Of a stretch of 64,000 bases of DNA, positions 23,818 through 32,409 are shown piece by piece (position 1 is the first letter of the stretch; each line of letters starts with the position of its first letter). The stretch lies in assembly GCF_001517625.2 (NCBI RefSeq), contig NZ_LN999828.1, positions 326,303-390,302 of the forward strand, written 5' to 3'. The notes under the pieces are model-generated. The model did no database searches. It had not been told where the DNA came from and saw nothing but the letters and a program-made list of their open reading frames with translations. A program made the translations under genes and the position numbers. The stretch is from Clostridium sp. AT4 (lineage in GTDB: Bacteria > Bacillota > Clostridia > Lachnospirales > Lachnospiraceae).

Positions 23818-26700
23818 ATGAAAGACAAGATCATTCATCTGATTGCATCAGAAGACAGCAGAAATCCCATGACAGATGAGGAAATAGCGGAGACTTTGGG
23901 AATTTTTAGAGAAACAGTTACAAATATAAGAAAAGAGGCAGGACTGGGAGATTCAAGGGAACGAAGAAAAGCGGCAGTGTTTCAGGATATGAAGGAGCTT
24001 CTCAATATGGATCCGGATCTTACAGAGCGGGGATTAACACGATGTTTGGCTGAACGGGGGTATGTAATTGGAAAATACGCAGTGGGAAAATTAAAGGAAG
24101 AGCTTTTAAAGGAGTGGCAGCCTGAACCGGAATATGGGAAAACAGGAGAAGAAATTCAGGATGGGAGCCGCTTTTTTTCAAAGGTGATCGGTTATGCGGG
24201 AAGTATGAAAAGCCAGATCAAGCAGGTACAGGCAGCAATCTTGTATCCGCCTAAAGGTCTTCATTGTCTTCTTTACGGTCCTTCCGGCGTAGGAAAGAGC
24301 TATCTGGCAGAAATCATGCATGAATATGCAGTGACAACGGACAATTTTGCTTCGGATGCCCCATATTTTGCATTTAACTGTGCAGATTATGCAGACAATC
24401 CCCAGCTTCTTTTGTCACAGCTGTTCGGTTATTCCAAAGGTGCCTTTACAGGTGCATCTGAGAATAAAAAAGGAATCGTGGAACAGTGTGACGGGGGAAT
24501 CCTCTTTTTGGATGAGGTTCACCGGCTTCCACCAGAAGGACAGGAAATTTTGTTTTATTTGATGGATAAGGGGAAATTCCGCCGCCTGGGAGAGACAGAG
24601 GCACAGCGGGAAAGTCATCTGATGATTATTGCAGCAACAACGGAAGATCCAAGAAGCTCCCTGCTTCTTACATTCAGGAGACGTATTCCCATGATGATTG
24701 AAATTCCATCCCTGAAAGAACGGCCATTAAAGGAAAAGCTGCAGTTTATCCGTCTGTTTTTCTGGATAGAATCGAGACGTTTGAATGCGCCTGTGCTGGT
24801 TCGGGCAGAAGTGATCCGCTATATGGCAGATGAGGAATACCAGGGAAATGTGGGGCAGTTAAAGGCAGATATACAAGTCTGCTGTGCAAGAGCTTTTCTG
24901 GACGGCAGAACAAAAAGAAGATCAAAGATGATTGTGGGAATGGAGGCTCTTTCTGGAAACAAAACGGAGCCTATATCTTCTGGAGAACATTCCCGTCTGG
25001 CGGAGCTGGTACCGGAAGATGAGATATTTACACCGGATATGCCGGCAGTTACGACAGCTGAAACGGATAATGGCTGGGATATTTACCGTGATCTGGAGGA
25101 ACGCTACAGTGCTTTGACAAAAGAGGGATTAAAAGAAAATGAAATTGAAGAAAAGCTTTTGAGAGAAATTGAGAGCAGTTTTCAGCTCCATATCCGCCAG
25201 GTGGAGGAAGCGAGCTTAAGCCTGGAAGAACTTTCTCACATTACAGGAAGCGACGTAATGGAGATGGCAAAAGAAGTGTATGAACTGGCCAGTCAAAGGC
25301 TTCCGTATCTGAAGCGGGAGATGATTATTCCGCTGGCAATCCATCTGAAAATGGCCTGTGAACGGTTAAAACAGCAGGAGCGGATCGTAGAGAAGGGAAT
25401 TAAGAATCTGGGAGAACTTTACAGGGATGAATATGAGGCTGCAAAAGAAATCCTGAATTATATCTGCAAAAAATACTATGTTTGTTTTTACAAAGAAGAA
25501 GCCGGATTTTTAGCAATGTATTTTCACCGCTTTCAGGAAAAGCACAGGAAGGAAGGCTGTGTGGGTGTTGCGGTAGTTTCCCATGGACCTGTAGCCAGCG
25601 CCATGGCAGAGGTAGCCAACTCTATTATGGGAGTCAGTCATGCGGTAGGAGTGGATATGGGGATCAAAGATACGCCGGTTCAGATGGCGGAACGAACAAT
25701 GGAAGCCGTGCGCCGGATCGACCAGGGAAAAGGCGTTTTGATTCTGGCGGATATGGGTTCCCTTTTAGATATGGAAGAAAAGGTGAAAAAGGAAACAGGA
25801 ATTACTGTAAAAATTGTAGGAAGAACGGATACAATGATGGTTATTGAAGCAATCCGAAGAACCTACTGGACAGATGAAAGCTTGGAAACAATTGCAAAGG
25901 TACTTGACTGGAAGCAGTTCTCACCTGCAAAGCGTCAGACGCGTAAACCCAGAGAAAAAGCAGTTCTCTGTTTGTGTATTACGGGCGAGGGAGCTGCCAG
26001 AATGTTAAAGAGCTATCTGGAAGAGCGTTTAAAAAGCACTCTGGGGAACGTGAGGATCATTACAAAAGGATATATTGAAAATACGGATATTACAGAGCTG
26101 ATCCGCGCATCCGAAGAAGAATATGAAATTTTAGCCATTGCGGGAACCATTGACCCAAAGCAGACGCAGTACCCGTTTTTATCGGTTTCAGAAATTTATG
26201 CAAAAGAGGGAATCAGGACACTGCGTCAGATTTTGAAACGCCATTTCTTCAAAGAGCAGAATTGCCTTCAGGATGTGATTTTTAGAGATCTCATTTTTAT
26301 ACAGGAAGATTTTGCTTACAAGGAGCAGATTTTAGATCAGTGTGTGGAAGCAATGACTGAAAAGGGATTGGTTCAGTCGGAGTTTCTTTTAAGCGTTTAT
26401 AAAAGAGAGGGCATGATGCCTACATTTTTGAAGGGAGGGATCGCAATTCCCCACGGTGCGGGAAATCTGGTTACAAAACCAGTCATATGCATTACAAAAT
26501 TGGACAAACCCATTGTCTGGGATGGATTTAATACGGTAGATCTTGTATGTGTTCTGGCTTTAAATGAAAAATCGACAAAATATTTTGAGCAGTTTTATCA
26601 GGTTATTTCTGATGAAATCATGGTTTCCAGAATACGCTCATGCCATACCCCAGATGAGATATATGGAATTTTGTGTAATTATACAAAAACAGTCAAATAA
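23818..26700 (+). CDS. LevR-type sigma-54-dependent activator with PTS regulatory domains
   Basis: A 960-residue regulator. Order: an N-terminal HTH region (about 1-85), a sigma-54 AAA+ domain (about 120-350) with Walker A GPSGVGKS, GAFTGA (about 207-212, the sigma-54 contact) and LFLDEVHR, a PRD (about 450-560), an EIIA-Man-like domain with SHGPVAS (about 588), an EIIB-like segment (about 715-800), and a C-terminal EIIA-Fru-like domain with IPHG (about 877). Such proteins activate PTS operons according to phosphorylation of these domains. ATG at 23,818 is preferred over the GTG at 23,803 because GGAGAG sits seven bases before it. A -24/-12 promoter follows at 26,703. Confidence 0.93.
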   Translation: MKDKIIHLIASEDSRNPMTDEEIAETLGIFRETVTNIRKEAGLGDSRERRKAAVFQDMKELLNMDPDLTERGLTRCLAERGYVIGKYAVGKLKEELLKEWQPEPEYGKTGEEIQDGSRFFSKVIGYAGSMKSQIKQVQAAILYPPKGLHCLLYGPSGVGKSYLAEIMHEYAVTTDNFASDAPYFAFNCADYADNPQLLLSQLFGYSKGAFTGASENKKGIVEQCDGGILFLDEVHRLPPEGQEILFYLMDKGKFRRLGETEAQRESHLMIIAATTEDPRSSLLLTFRRRIPMMIEIPSLKERPLKEKLQFIRLFFWIESRRLNAPVLVRAEVIRYMADEEYQGNVGQLKADIQVCCARAFLDGRTKRRSKMIVGMEALSGNKTEPISSGEHSRLAELVPEDEIFTPDMPAVTTAETDNGWDIYRDLEERYSALTKEGLKENEIEEKLLREIESSFQLHIRQVEEASLSLEELSHITGSDVMEMAKEVYELASQRLPYLKREMIIPLAIHLKMACERLKQQERIVEKGIKNLGELYRDEYEAAKEILNYICKKYYVCFYKEEAGFLAMYFHRFQEKHRKEGCVGVAVVSHGPVASAMAEVANSIMGVSHAVGVDMGIKDTPVQMAERTMEAVRRIDQGKGVLILADMGSLLDMEEKVKKETGITVKIVGRTDTMMVIEAIRRTYWTDESLETIAKVLDWKQFSPAKRQTRKPREKAVLCLCITGEGAARMLKSYLEERLKSTLGNVRIITKGYIENTDITELIRASEEEYEILAIAGTIDPKQTQYPFLSVSEIYAKEGIRTLRQILKRHFFKEQNCLQDVIFRDLIFIQEDFAYKEQILDQCVEAMTEKGLVQSEFLLSVYKREGMMPTFLKGGIAIPHGAGNLVTKPVICITKLDKPIVWDGFNTVDLVCVLALNEKSTKYFEQFYQVISDEIMVSRIRSCHTPDEIYGILCNYTKTVK

Positions 26701-26702
26701 GT

Positions 26703-26718
26703 TGGCATCATTCTTGCT
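26703..26718 (+). promoter_or_regulatory. Sigma-54 (-24/-12) promoter of the sugar-acid PTS operon
   Basis: TGGCATCATTCTTGCT matches the sigma-54 consensus TGGCAC-N5-TTGCW at all but one position, with GG and GC at the correct distance. It lies 40 bases upstream of the aldolase start and directly after the gene for a sigma-54 activator. Confidence 0.88.
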
Positions 26719-26757
26719 CATATATAAGGTATAACGAGCAGGAAAGGAGCTGATTAA

Positions 26758-27399
26758 ATGAAAGTAAATGATTTTCCCAAAGTAACTGTTATCTTAAGAG
26801 GCTATACCTACGATCAAATACATACCGTTGTAAAAAATCTGATAGGGACAGAGCTTAAGGCGGTTGAAATTACCATGAACACGCCTGGAGCTTTGGAAAC
26901 GATTCGGAAAATCCGTGAGGAATTTGGAGATTCCATTCTGGTAGGAGCTGGAACGGTTCTTACATACACGGAAGCGCAGCAGGCAATTGATGCAGGTGCA
27001 GCCTTTTTACTTTCTCCAACTGTATTTGATAAGGAAATACTGGATTTGTGCAGAGAAAGAGGTGTTATATCAGTTCCGGGAGCATTCTCACCATCGGAAA
27101 TATGGAAAAGCATTCAGGATGGAGCAGATATCGTAAAGGTATTCCCGGCAGGACGACTGGGAAGCAGGTTCTTTTCAGATATCCAGGCGCCTCTTGGCAG
27201 ACTGCCTCTGATGGCAGTAGGAGGAGTAAATGTGGAAAATCTGGAAGAATTTTTTAATGCAGGAGCATCATTTGCGGGAATCGCTTCCGGTATTTTTAAC
27301 CGTCAGGATATCATTGAGCAGAGAGAAGAACACTTAAGAACATCAATCAGGGAAGCAGAAAAGAAAATCAGGCAGTTAAGGGAAGCACAGGAGGAATGA
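26758..27399 (+). CDS. KDPG/KDPGal-type aldolase
   Basis: A 213-residue class I aldolase of the Eda family. The Glu of VEITMNTP (about residue 37) and the Schiff-base Lys in ADIVKVFPA (about 126) are present, as are AGTVLT and the phosphate-binding GGVN segment. It would split 2-dehydro-3-deoxy-6-phosphogluconate, or the galactonate epimer, into pyruvate and glyceraldehyde 3-phosphate. AAAGGAG precedes the start. It is the first gene after the sigma-54 promoter and is followed after one base by an EIIA gene, so it is part of a PTS-linked pathway rather than the classic Entner-Doudoroff locus. Confidence 0.92.
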   Translation: MKVNDFPKVTVILRGYTYDQIHTVVKNLIGTELKAVEITMNTPGALETIRKIREEFGDSILVGAGTVLTYTEAQQAIDAGAAFLLSPTVFDKEILDLCRERGVISVPGAFSPSEIWKSIQDGADIVKVFPAGRLGSRFFSDIQAPLGRLPLMAVGGVNVENLEEFFNAGASFAGIASGIFNRQDIIEQREEHLRTSIREAEKKIRQLREAQEE

Positions 27400-27400
27400 A

Positions 27401-27877
27401 ATGAGTGCAATTATATTTGATGAATCGTTTATTTTAAGATTCGACACCCATTTAACGAATACAGAGGTATTATCGGCTATGGCCGATAATCTCTGCAAAA
27501 GGGGAATTGTAAAAGAAACATATAAAAAGGCAATTTTAGACCGGGAACAGGAGTTTCCAACAGGGCTTAATACAGGGGGAATTAACGTGGCAATTCCTCA
27601 TGCAGATATCAGCCATGTAAATAAAGCGGCAATCTGCGTCGGTATTTTAAAGGAGCCCGCAGCCTTTCATGCAATGGATGAGCCGGATTATGATGTTCCG
27701 GTAAAGCTGGTTATTATGCTGGCTCTTACAGAAGCTCACGGACATATTGAAATGCTTCAGAAGATCGTTGGCCTGATTCAGGATCAGGCAGCAGTAAAAG
27801 AGATTACAGAAACAGATGATTCAGAAAAAGCAGGAGAGTTGATCAGCAGATTTTTATTAGAGGAAAAGGAGAATTAA
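27401..27877 (+). CDS. PTS EIIA component, galactitol/fructose type
   Basis: A 158-residue EIIA. The phosphorylatable His lies in NVAIPHAD (about residue 67), and the C-terminal part carries MLALTEAHGHIEMLQKI, usual for EIIA of the Gat family. It takes the phosphate from HPr and passes it to EIIB. Start ATG follows GGAGGAATGAA, with one base between the aldolase stop and this gene. It is clearly a single-domain protein and forms, with the next two genes, a complete permease of the Gat family. Confidence 0.93.
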   Translation: MSAIIFDESFILRFDTHLTNTEVLSAMADNLCKRGIVKETYKKAILDREQEFPTGLNTGGINVAIPHADISHVNKAAICVGILKEPAAFHAMDEPDYDVPVKLVIMLALTEAHGHIEMLQKIVGLIQDQAAVKEITETDDSEKAGELISRFLLEEKEN

Positions 27878-27880
27878 GAG

Positions 27881-28159
27881 ATGAAGAGAATATTAGTGGC
27901 ATGTGGAAATGGGATCGCAACATCAACCGTAGTAGCAACAAAGATCCGTGAGAAATGTGAGGAAAACGGCATTGCTGTTACAGTCACACAGTGTAAGCTT
28001 TTAGAGGTAAATGCCAAGGCAGATAATTTTGACCTTTTAGTAACAACAGGAAAGTTCACAGGAGGAAATGTAAATATTCCCGTTGTAGGCGCTATTTCTT
28101 TATTAACGGGAATCGGAGAAGAGGAAACTCTGGATCAAATTCTTGACTATGTTCGATAA
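27881..28159 (+). CDS. PTS EIIB component, galactitol type
   Basis: A 92-residue EIIB with the phosphocysteine loop VACGNGIATST near the N-terminus (Cys8) and the Rossmann-like pattern of EIIB-Gat. It accepts phosphate from EIIA and transfers it to the sugar carried by EIIC. AAGAG is upstream of its ATG and the gap to the EIIA gene is three bases. Confidence 0.95.
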   Translation: MKRILVACGNGIATSTVVATKIREKCEENGIAVTVTQCKLLEVNAKADNFDLLVTTGKFTGGNVNIPVVGAISLLTGIGEEETLDQILDYVR

Positions 28160-28205
28160 AAAACATACTGGGGAGTATTACAGATAGAAAAAGAGGAATG
28201 CAGTT

Positions 28206-29567
28206 ATGCAGATTATTTACAATATATTTAATGTGATTCTGGATGCAGGGGCGGTTGTAATGCTGCCGATTATCATCACAATCGTAGGACTGATTTTTCA
28301 GGTAAAATTATCAAAAGCGTTCCGTTCTGGTTTGACAATCGGAATTGGTTTTGCAGGCATCAATCTGGTTATCAATATGCTAAAAAGCAATCTGGGTCCT
28401 GCTGCTCAGGCAATGGTAGAAAATTTCGGCATTAAGCTGGATATCCTGGATGTGGGATGGGGAGCGATCGCGGCAGTTACATGGTCTTCTCCGATTATTG
28501 CAATTTTAATTTTCTGTATTCTGGCTACCAATATCATTATGCTGGCATTAAAGGCTACAGATACGTTGGATGTAGATATCTGGAACTACCACCACATGGC
28601 GATTGTGGGAATCATGGTTTATTTTGTGACAAAAAATGTGGCTTTGGGAATTGCTGCTACCGTTGTAATGGCTATCGTCACATTTAAAATGTCCGACTGG
28701 ACTGCACCTTTAGTAGAAGAATATTTCGGGATTCCCGGAGTGTCCCTTCCAACTATGTCTGCATTGTCATCCATCGTAATTGCAGCACCGTTAAACTGGA
28801 TTTTAGACCGGATTCCCGGAATCAATAAAATTGATTTTGAGATTAAGGACGCCCAGAAATACCTTGGCTTTTTCGGTGAGCCAACCATGATGGGCCTGAT
28901 TTTAGGCTGTATCATCGGTGTACTTGCAAAATATAATCTTGCCTCCATCCTTTCTCTGGGCGTAAATATGGCGGCTGTTATGGTTCTCATTCCAAAGATG
29001 ACTTCTCTGTTTATGGAAGGACTTATGCCGATTTCAGCGGCAGCCAAAAACTTTACGCAGAAGAAATTTAAGGGAAGAAAGTTCCTCATTGGTCTGGATG
29101 CTGCTGTTGTAGTAGGAAATCCGGATGTAATTACAACTTCCTTAATCGTGATTCCGATGACTATTTTAATGGCAGCCGTTCTTCCGGGCAACCGTGTTCT
29201 TCCTTTTGCGGATCTGGCTGTGGTGACATTCCGTGTAGCCCTTGTTGTAGCTGTCACAAGAGGAAATCTTTTCAAAAATATCATTATGGGCCTTGTCTGT
29301 ACGGGAGCTATCCTGCTTGCAGGAACAGCAACTGCACCGGTTTTAACTGAGCTGGCTCTCAGCGTGGGACTTGATCTTGGAGAAGGACTGATTACGTCCT
29401 TTGCTGCAACCAGCCTGACTGTAAGCTTTCTTGTCTACAAAGCATTTATCAGCAATTTGTATATCAGTGTTCCTCTTCTTGTGCTTGTTGTGGGAGGTAC
29501 CTGGATGGTTATGAGCCGTATCAATAAAAAGAAAGCAGAGATGGCAGCACAGGGAGAACAGGCCTGA
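28206..29567 (+). CDS. PTS EIIC component, galactitol family permease
   Basis: A 453-residue integral membrane protein with about ten hydrophobic segments. The N-terminal part (LSKAFRSGLTIGIGFAGINL) and NYHHMAIVG are typical of the EIIC-Gat family (PTS galactitol and related polyol/sugar-acid carriers). It forms the transport channel for the substrate, which is phosphorylated during import. The Gat family in Clostridia is used for polyols and probably for aldonic acids. The neighbouring dehydratase and KDPG aldolase make a sugar acid more likely than galactitol here. Confidence 0.93.
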   Translation: MQIIYNIFNVILDAGAVVMLPIIITIVGLIFQVKLSKAFRSGLTIGIGFAGINLVINMLKSNLGPAAQAMVENFGIKLDILDVGWGAIAAVTWSSPIIAILIFCILATNIIMLALKATDTLDVDIWNYHHMAIVGIMVYFVTKNVALGIAATVVMAIVTFKMSDWTAPLVEEYFGIPGVSLPTMSALSSIVIAAPLNWILDRIPGINKIDFEIKDAQKYLGFFGEPTMMGLILGCIIGVLAKYNLASILSLGVNMAAVMVLIPKMTSLFMEGLMPISAAAKNFTQKKFKGRKFLIGLDAAVVVGNPDVITTSLIVIPMTILMAAVLPGNRVLPFADLAVVTFRVALVVAVTRGNLFKNIIMGLVCTGAILLAGTATAPVLTELALSVGLDLGEGLITSFAATSLTVSFLVYKAFISNLYISVPLLVLVVGGTWMVMSRINKKKAEMAAQGEQA

Positions 29568-29599
29568 ATATCACAATAAAAACAGGGAGGAAATAAGTA

Positions 29600-31237
29600 A
29601 TGCAGAGAGCCATTGACCGATTAGAGCCATTTCAGCGGGCCATATCAAAAGCACATTTAGCAGCAGCCGGTGTTTCTGTTGATGCGCTGGAAAAAAAACC
29701 GCTGATTGCCATTGCAAACAGCTGGAATGAGATCTGTCCGGGACATGAACCATTAAAGAAGCTGGCAGAAGAGGTAAAAAAAGGGATTTTAGAGGCTGGG
29801 GGAGAGCCTGTAGAATTTAATACAATTGCGATGTGCGACGGGATTGCGCAGGGACATTCAGGGATGCGTTACTGTCTGCCCCACAGAGAGATTGTTACAG
29901 ATTCCATTGAAGCAATGGTAGTAGGAGAAGGAGTGTTTGACGGTGTTGTTTACATGGCGTCCTGTGACAAAATCATACCAGCCATGCTGAATGCAGCGGC
30001 ACGTATTGATCTTCCGTCCGTGATCGTTACCGCAGGCCCCTGTTTTGCTCAAATAAAACCCAATGAGTCAAAGGAATTAAGACAGCGCTTCTTAAGGGGA
30101 GAGATTACGGAACGCCAGCTCATCGAGGGAACGCTGAAATATTATACAGGGCCGGGAGTCTGCCCATTCCTGGGAACTGCCAATACAATGGGGGCTCTGT
30201 GTGAATCTCTGGGAATGATGCTTCCCGGAAGCAGCCTGATTCCATCCAGTACCAGCATGAGAAGATTTTCAGCCAGAGAATCAGGAAGTACGGTTATGAA
30301 GCTGGTAGAACAGCAGATACGTCCTTCACAGATTATAACAAAAGAAGCTCTGGAAAACACCGTGACGCTTTTAAGCGCAATCGGCGGATCCTTAAATGCC
30401 ATGATTCATCTTCCGGCTCTGGCAGCAGAACTGGGGCTGGAGCTGGATTGGGATGATATAGCAAAGATCACTTCCAAAACACCGGTGCTTTGCGGAATCG
30501 TCCCAAATGGGAATCTGACAGCTGTAGATCTTCACTATGCAGGAGGAATACCAGCTGTTATGAAGGAACTGCGGGACAAACTTCACGGGGAGTGCCTGAA
30601 TGTGTGCGGCCTGTCCTTAGGAGAGATTCTGGAGCAGACCAAGGACGGAGACAGAACCGTGATCCATACGGCCGGAGAACCCTTGGAAAAGGCAAATGGA
30701 ATCCAGGTTTTATATGGAAATCTGGCGCCTCAGGGAGCTTTGGTAAAAACATCGGCTGTGCCTGAAAATGTAAGGGTATTTGAAGGCACTGCGAAGGTCT
30801 TTGATGGAGAGGATGCCTGTTATGCTGCATTCAGAGATCATGCTATCCATGAGGGAGATGCGGTGATCGTGCGTTATGAGGGCCCCAAGGGAGGCCCTGG
30901 AATGAAGGAACTGCATCGAATTACGGAGATTATAAAGGGAATCCCCCGGACAGCTGTGATCACGGACGGACGTTTTTCCGGAGCGAGCGGAGGCTTAAGC
31001 ATCGGCTATCTCTGTCCGGAGGCAGAGGAAGGAGGTCCAATCGCTCTTGTAAAGAATGGTGACAGGATTCAGGTGGATTTATATAAGGGAATGATTCATT
31101 TGGATGTTTCTGACGAAGAGCTGATTTCGCGCCGCAATGCATGGGAGCATGGCGAAAAGAAAAAAGAAAAGGGCCTTCTTGGAAGATATGCAGCAATGGT
31201 GGGAAATGCAAGGCAGGGAGCCACATTTCATATTTAA
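29600..31237 (+). CDS. IlvD/Edd-family dehydratase, probable phosphorylated aldonate dehydratase
   Basis: A 545-residue member of the IlvD/Edd family. Iron-sulfur Cys are visible in AMCDGIAQGHSGMRY (about 78), MASCDKIIPAML (about 121) and GVCPFLGTANTMGA (about 188); the C-terminal TDGRFSGASGG is also conserved. IlvD makes branched-chain amino acid precursors, while Edd and sugar-acid relatives convert aldonates to 2-keto-3-deoxy acids. The context (aldolase, PTS, sigma-54 activator) argues for a sugar-phosphate dehydratase feeding the aldolase. The closest substrates would be 6-phosphogluconate or an epimer. It is the last gene, with a strong terminator after it. Confidence 0.88.
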   Translation: MQRAIDRLEPFQRAISKAHLAAAGVSVDALEKKPLIAIANSWNEICPGHEPLKKLAEEVKKGILEAGGEPVEFNTIAMCDGIAQGHSGMRYCLPHREIVTDSIEAMVVGEGVFDGVVYMASCDKIIPAMLNAAARIDLPSVIVTAGPCFAQIKPNESKELRQRFLRGEITERQLIEGTLKYYTGPGVCPFLGTANTMGALCESLGMMLPGSSLIPSSTSMRRFSARESGSTVMKLVEQQIRPSQIITKEALENTVTLLSAIGGSLNAMIHLPALAAELGLELDWDDIAKITSKTPVLCGIVPNGNLTAVDLHYAGGIPAVMKELRDKLHGECLNVCGLSLGEILEQTKDGDRTVIHTAGEPLEKANGIQVLYGNLAPQGALVKTSAVPENVRVFEGTAKVFDGEDACYAAFRDHAIHEGDAVIVRYEGPKGGPGMKELHRITEIIKGIPRTAVITDGRFSGASGGLSIGYLCPEAEEGGPIALVKNGDRIQVDLYKGMIHLDVSDEELISRRNAWEHGEKKKEKGLLGRYAAMVGNARQGATFHI

Positions 31238-31272
31238 AAACTAGCTGTTTCGAGCAGAGACTTATAAAAAAT

Positions 31273-31324
31273 GCCGCAGCCTGTAAGCGATTCCGATGGG
31301 AATCCTACAGGCTGCGGCTCTTTT
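31273..31324 (+). terminator. Terminator of the sugar-acid operon
   Basis: GCCGCAGCCTGTA (31,273-31,285) pairs perfectly with TACAGGCTGCGGC (31,306-31,318), with GATTCC/GGAATC pairing inside, followed by TCTTTT. Confidence 0.92.
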
Positions 31325-31531
31325 GTATCTCACCTTTCCCCTCTGCCATCCCCGTGGCCCCGCAGGGCCTGTATGTGTGATGGAGTGTAATGCAATCAGG
31401 GAATTTCATACTTTGTTTTGTGATTTCTCTGCCGGGTAACGCAGCAGGGGAATGGTTTTTCTTCTGTTTCATCCGTTCATAAGGTTAATGCACAGGCAGC
31501 CTGTTTTATTGCAAAAAAAATTTGCCTCTTA

Positions 31532-31560
31532 TTGCCAGTCCTATGTTTCTGTGCTAATAT
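31532..31560 (+). promoter_or_regulatory. Promoter of the TSUP permease gene
   Basis: TTGCCA (31,532-31,537) and TAATAT (31,555-31,560) with a 17 bp spacer, about 40 bases before the start of the permease. The rest of the 360-base gap after the dehydratase gene holds only the terminator. Confidence 0.65.
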
Positions 31561-31600
31561 ATAGGTTGCTTTATTGCAGGAAAAGAGGAATAAAAACGTG

Positions 31601-32353
31601 ATGCAGTATTTAATTGTCTGCCCCCTGGTATTTTTAGCAGGTCTGGTAGACTCCATTGCAGGGGGAGGCGGACTGATCTCCCTGCCCGGCTATATGATCG
31701 CAGGGGTGCCGGCCCACATGGCTCTGGGAACGAATAAGATGAGCTCTACCATTGGTACTCTGGTTTCCACAGCCCGTCTTTTAAAGCACGGATATCTGAA
31801 AGGAAAGATTGCTGTTGCCGCTGTTTCGGCTGTGTTTGCCATGACAGGCTCTGTGCTGGGAGCGCAGATTGCCCTCCGGGTACCGGATTCGGTGATCCGG
31901 AGCATGATGATCGTGATCCTTCCCATTGTAGCCTACTATGTGCTTCGCAATAAAAATATGGGAGACAGTGAACGGACGGGAACCATTTCCAAAAGGCGCG
32001 TCTGTGTGATCTCACTGGCAGCCTCCTTTGTGATCGGAACCTATGACGGCTTTTACGGCCCAGGTACGGGAACCTTTCTGATCCTGGTGCTTACGGGAGC
32101 AGCCCGGATGGATATGCGCACAGCCGCAGCCCAGACCAAGGTGATCAATCTGTCGTCCAATATCTCCGCACTTGTCACATTTATCCTTACGGGAAATGTG
32201 TATTATACATTGGGAGCAGCCGCTTCTGTCTGTTCGGTAGCAGGCCATTATCTGGGAGCAGGACTGGTGGTCCATGACGGCCAGAAGATTGTCCGCCCCA
32301 TGGTACTTGTTGTGTTAGGAATTTTGTTCCTTAAGATCATTGCCGGAGCATAA
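31601..32353 (+). CDS. TSUP (TauE/SafE) family membrane permease
   Basis: A 250-residue membrane protein with about eight hydrophobic segments. The N-terminal GLVDSIAGGGGLISLPGY and the second half FYGPGTGTFLILVL are the duplicated GGG/GPGTG signature of the TauE/SafE permeases, which transport sulfite, sulfonates or related anions. Start ATG at 31,601 was chosen because AAGAGG is upstream; a GTG at 31,598 and a TTG at 31,574 are alternatives. The substrate cannot be told from sequence. It stands upstream of prmA and may not be functionally related to it. Confidence 0.88.
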   Translation: MQYLIVCPLVFLAGLVDSIAGGGGLISLPGYMIAGVPAHMALGTNKMSSTIGTLVSTARLLKHGYLKGKIAVAAVSAVFAMTGSVLGAQIALRVPDSVIRSMMIVILPIVAYYVLRNKNMGDSERTGTISKRRVCVISLAASFVIGTYDGFYGPGTGTFLILVLTGAARMDMRTAAAQTKVINLSSNISALVTFILTGNVYYTLGAAASVCSVAGHYLGAGLVVHDGQKIVRPMVLVVLGILFLKIIAGA

Positions 32354-32409
32354 AGAGGAAGGCCGGAAAACTGTAACTGAAAACCTTATTTGAATCAGGA
32401 GAAATGCTT

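Noticed and set aside
28619-29284. 221-codon minus-strand frame inside the EIIC gene
   Set aside because: Antisense shadow; the plus strand encodes a clear PTS permease.
29600-31237. Dihydroxy-acid dehydratase for branched-chain amino acids (IlvD)
   Set aside because: No ilv or leu genes are near; the aldolase, PTS and activator context favours a sugar-acid role. The family alone does not decide it.
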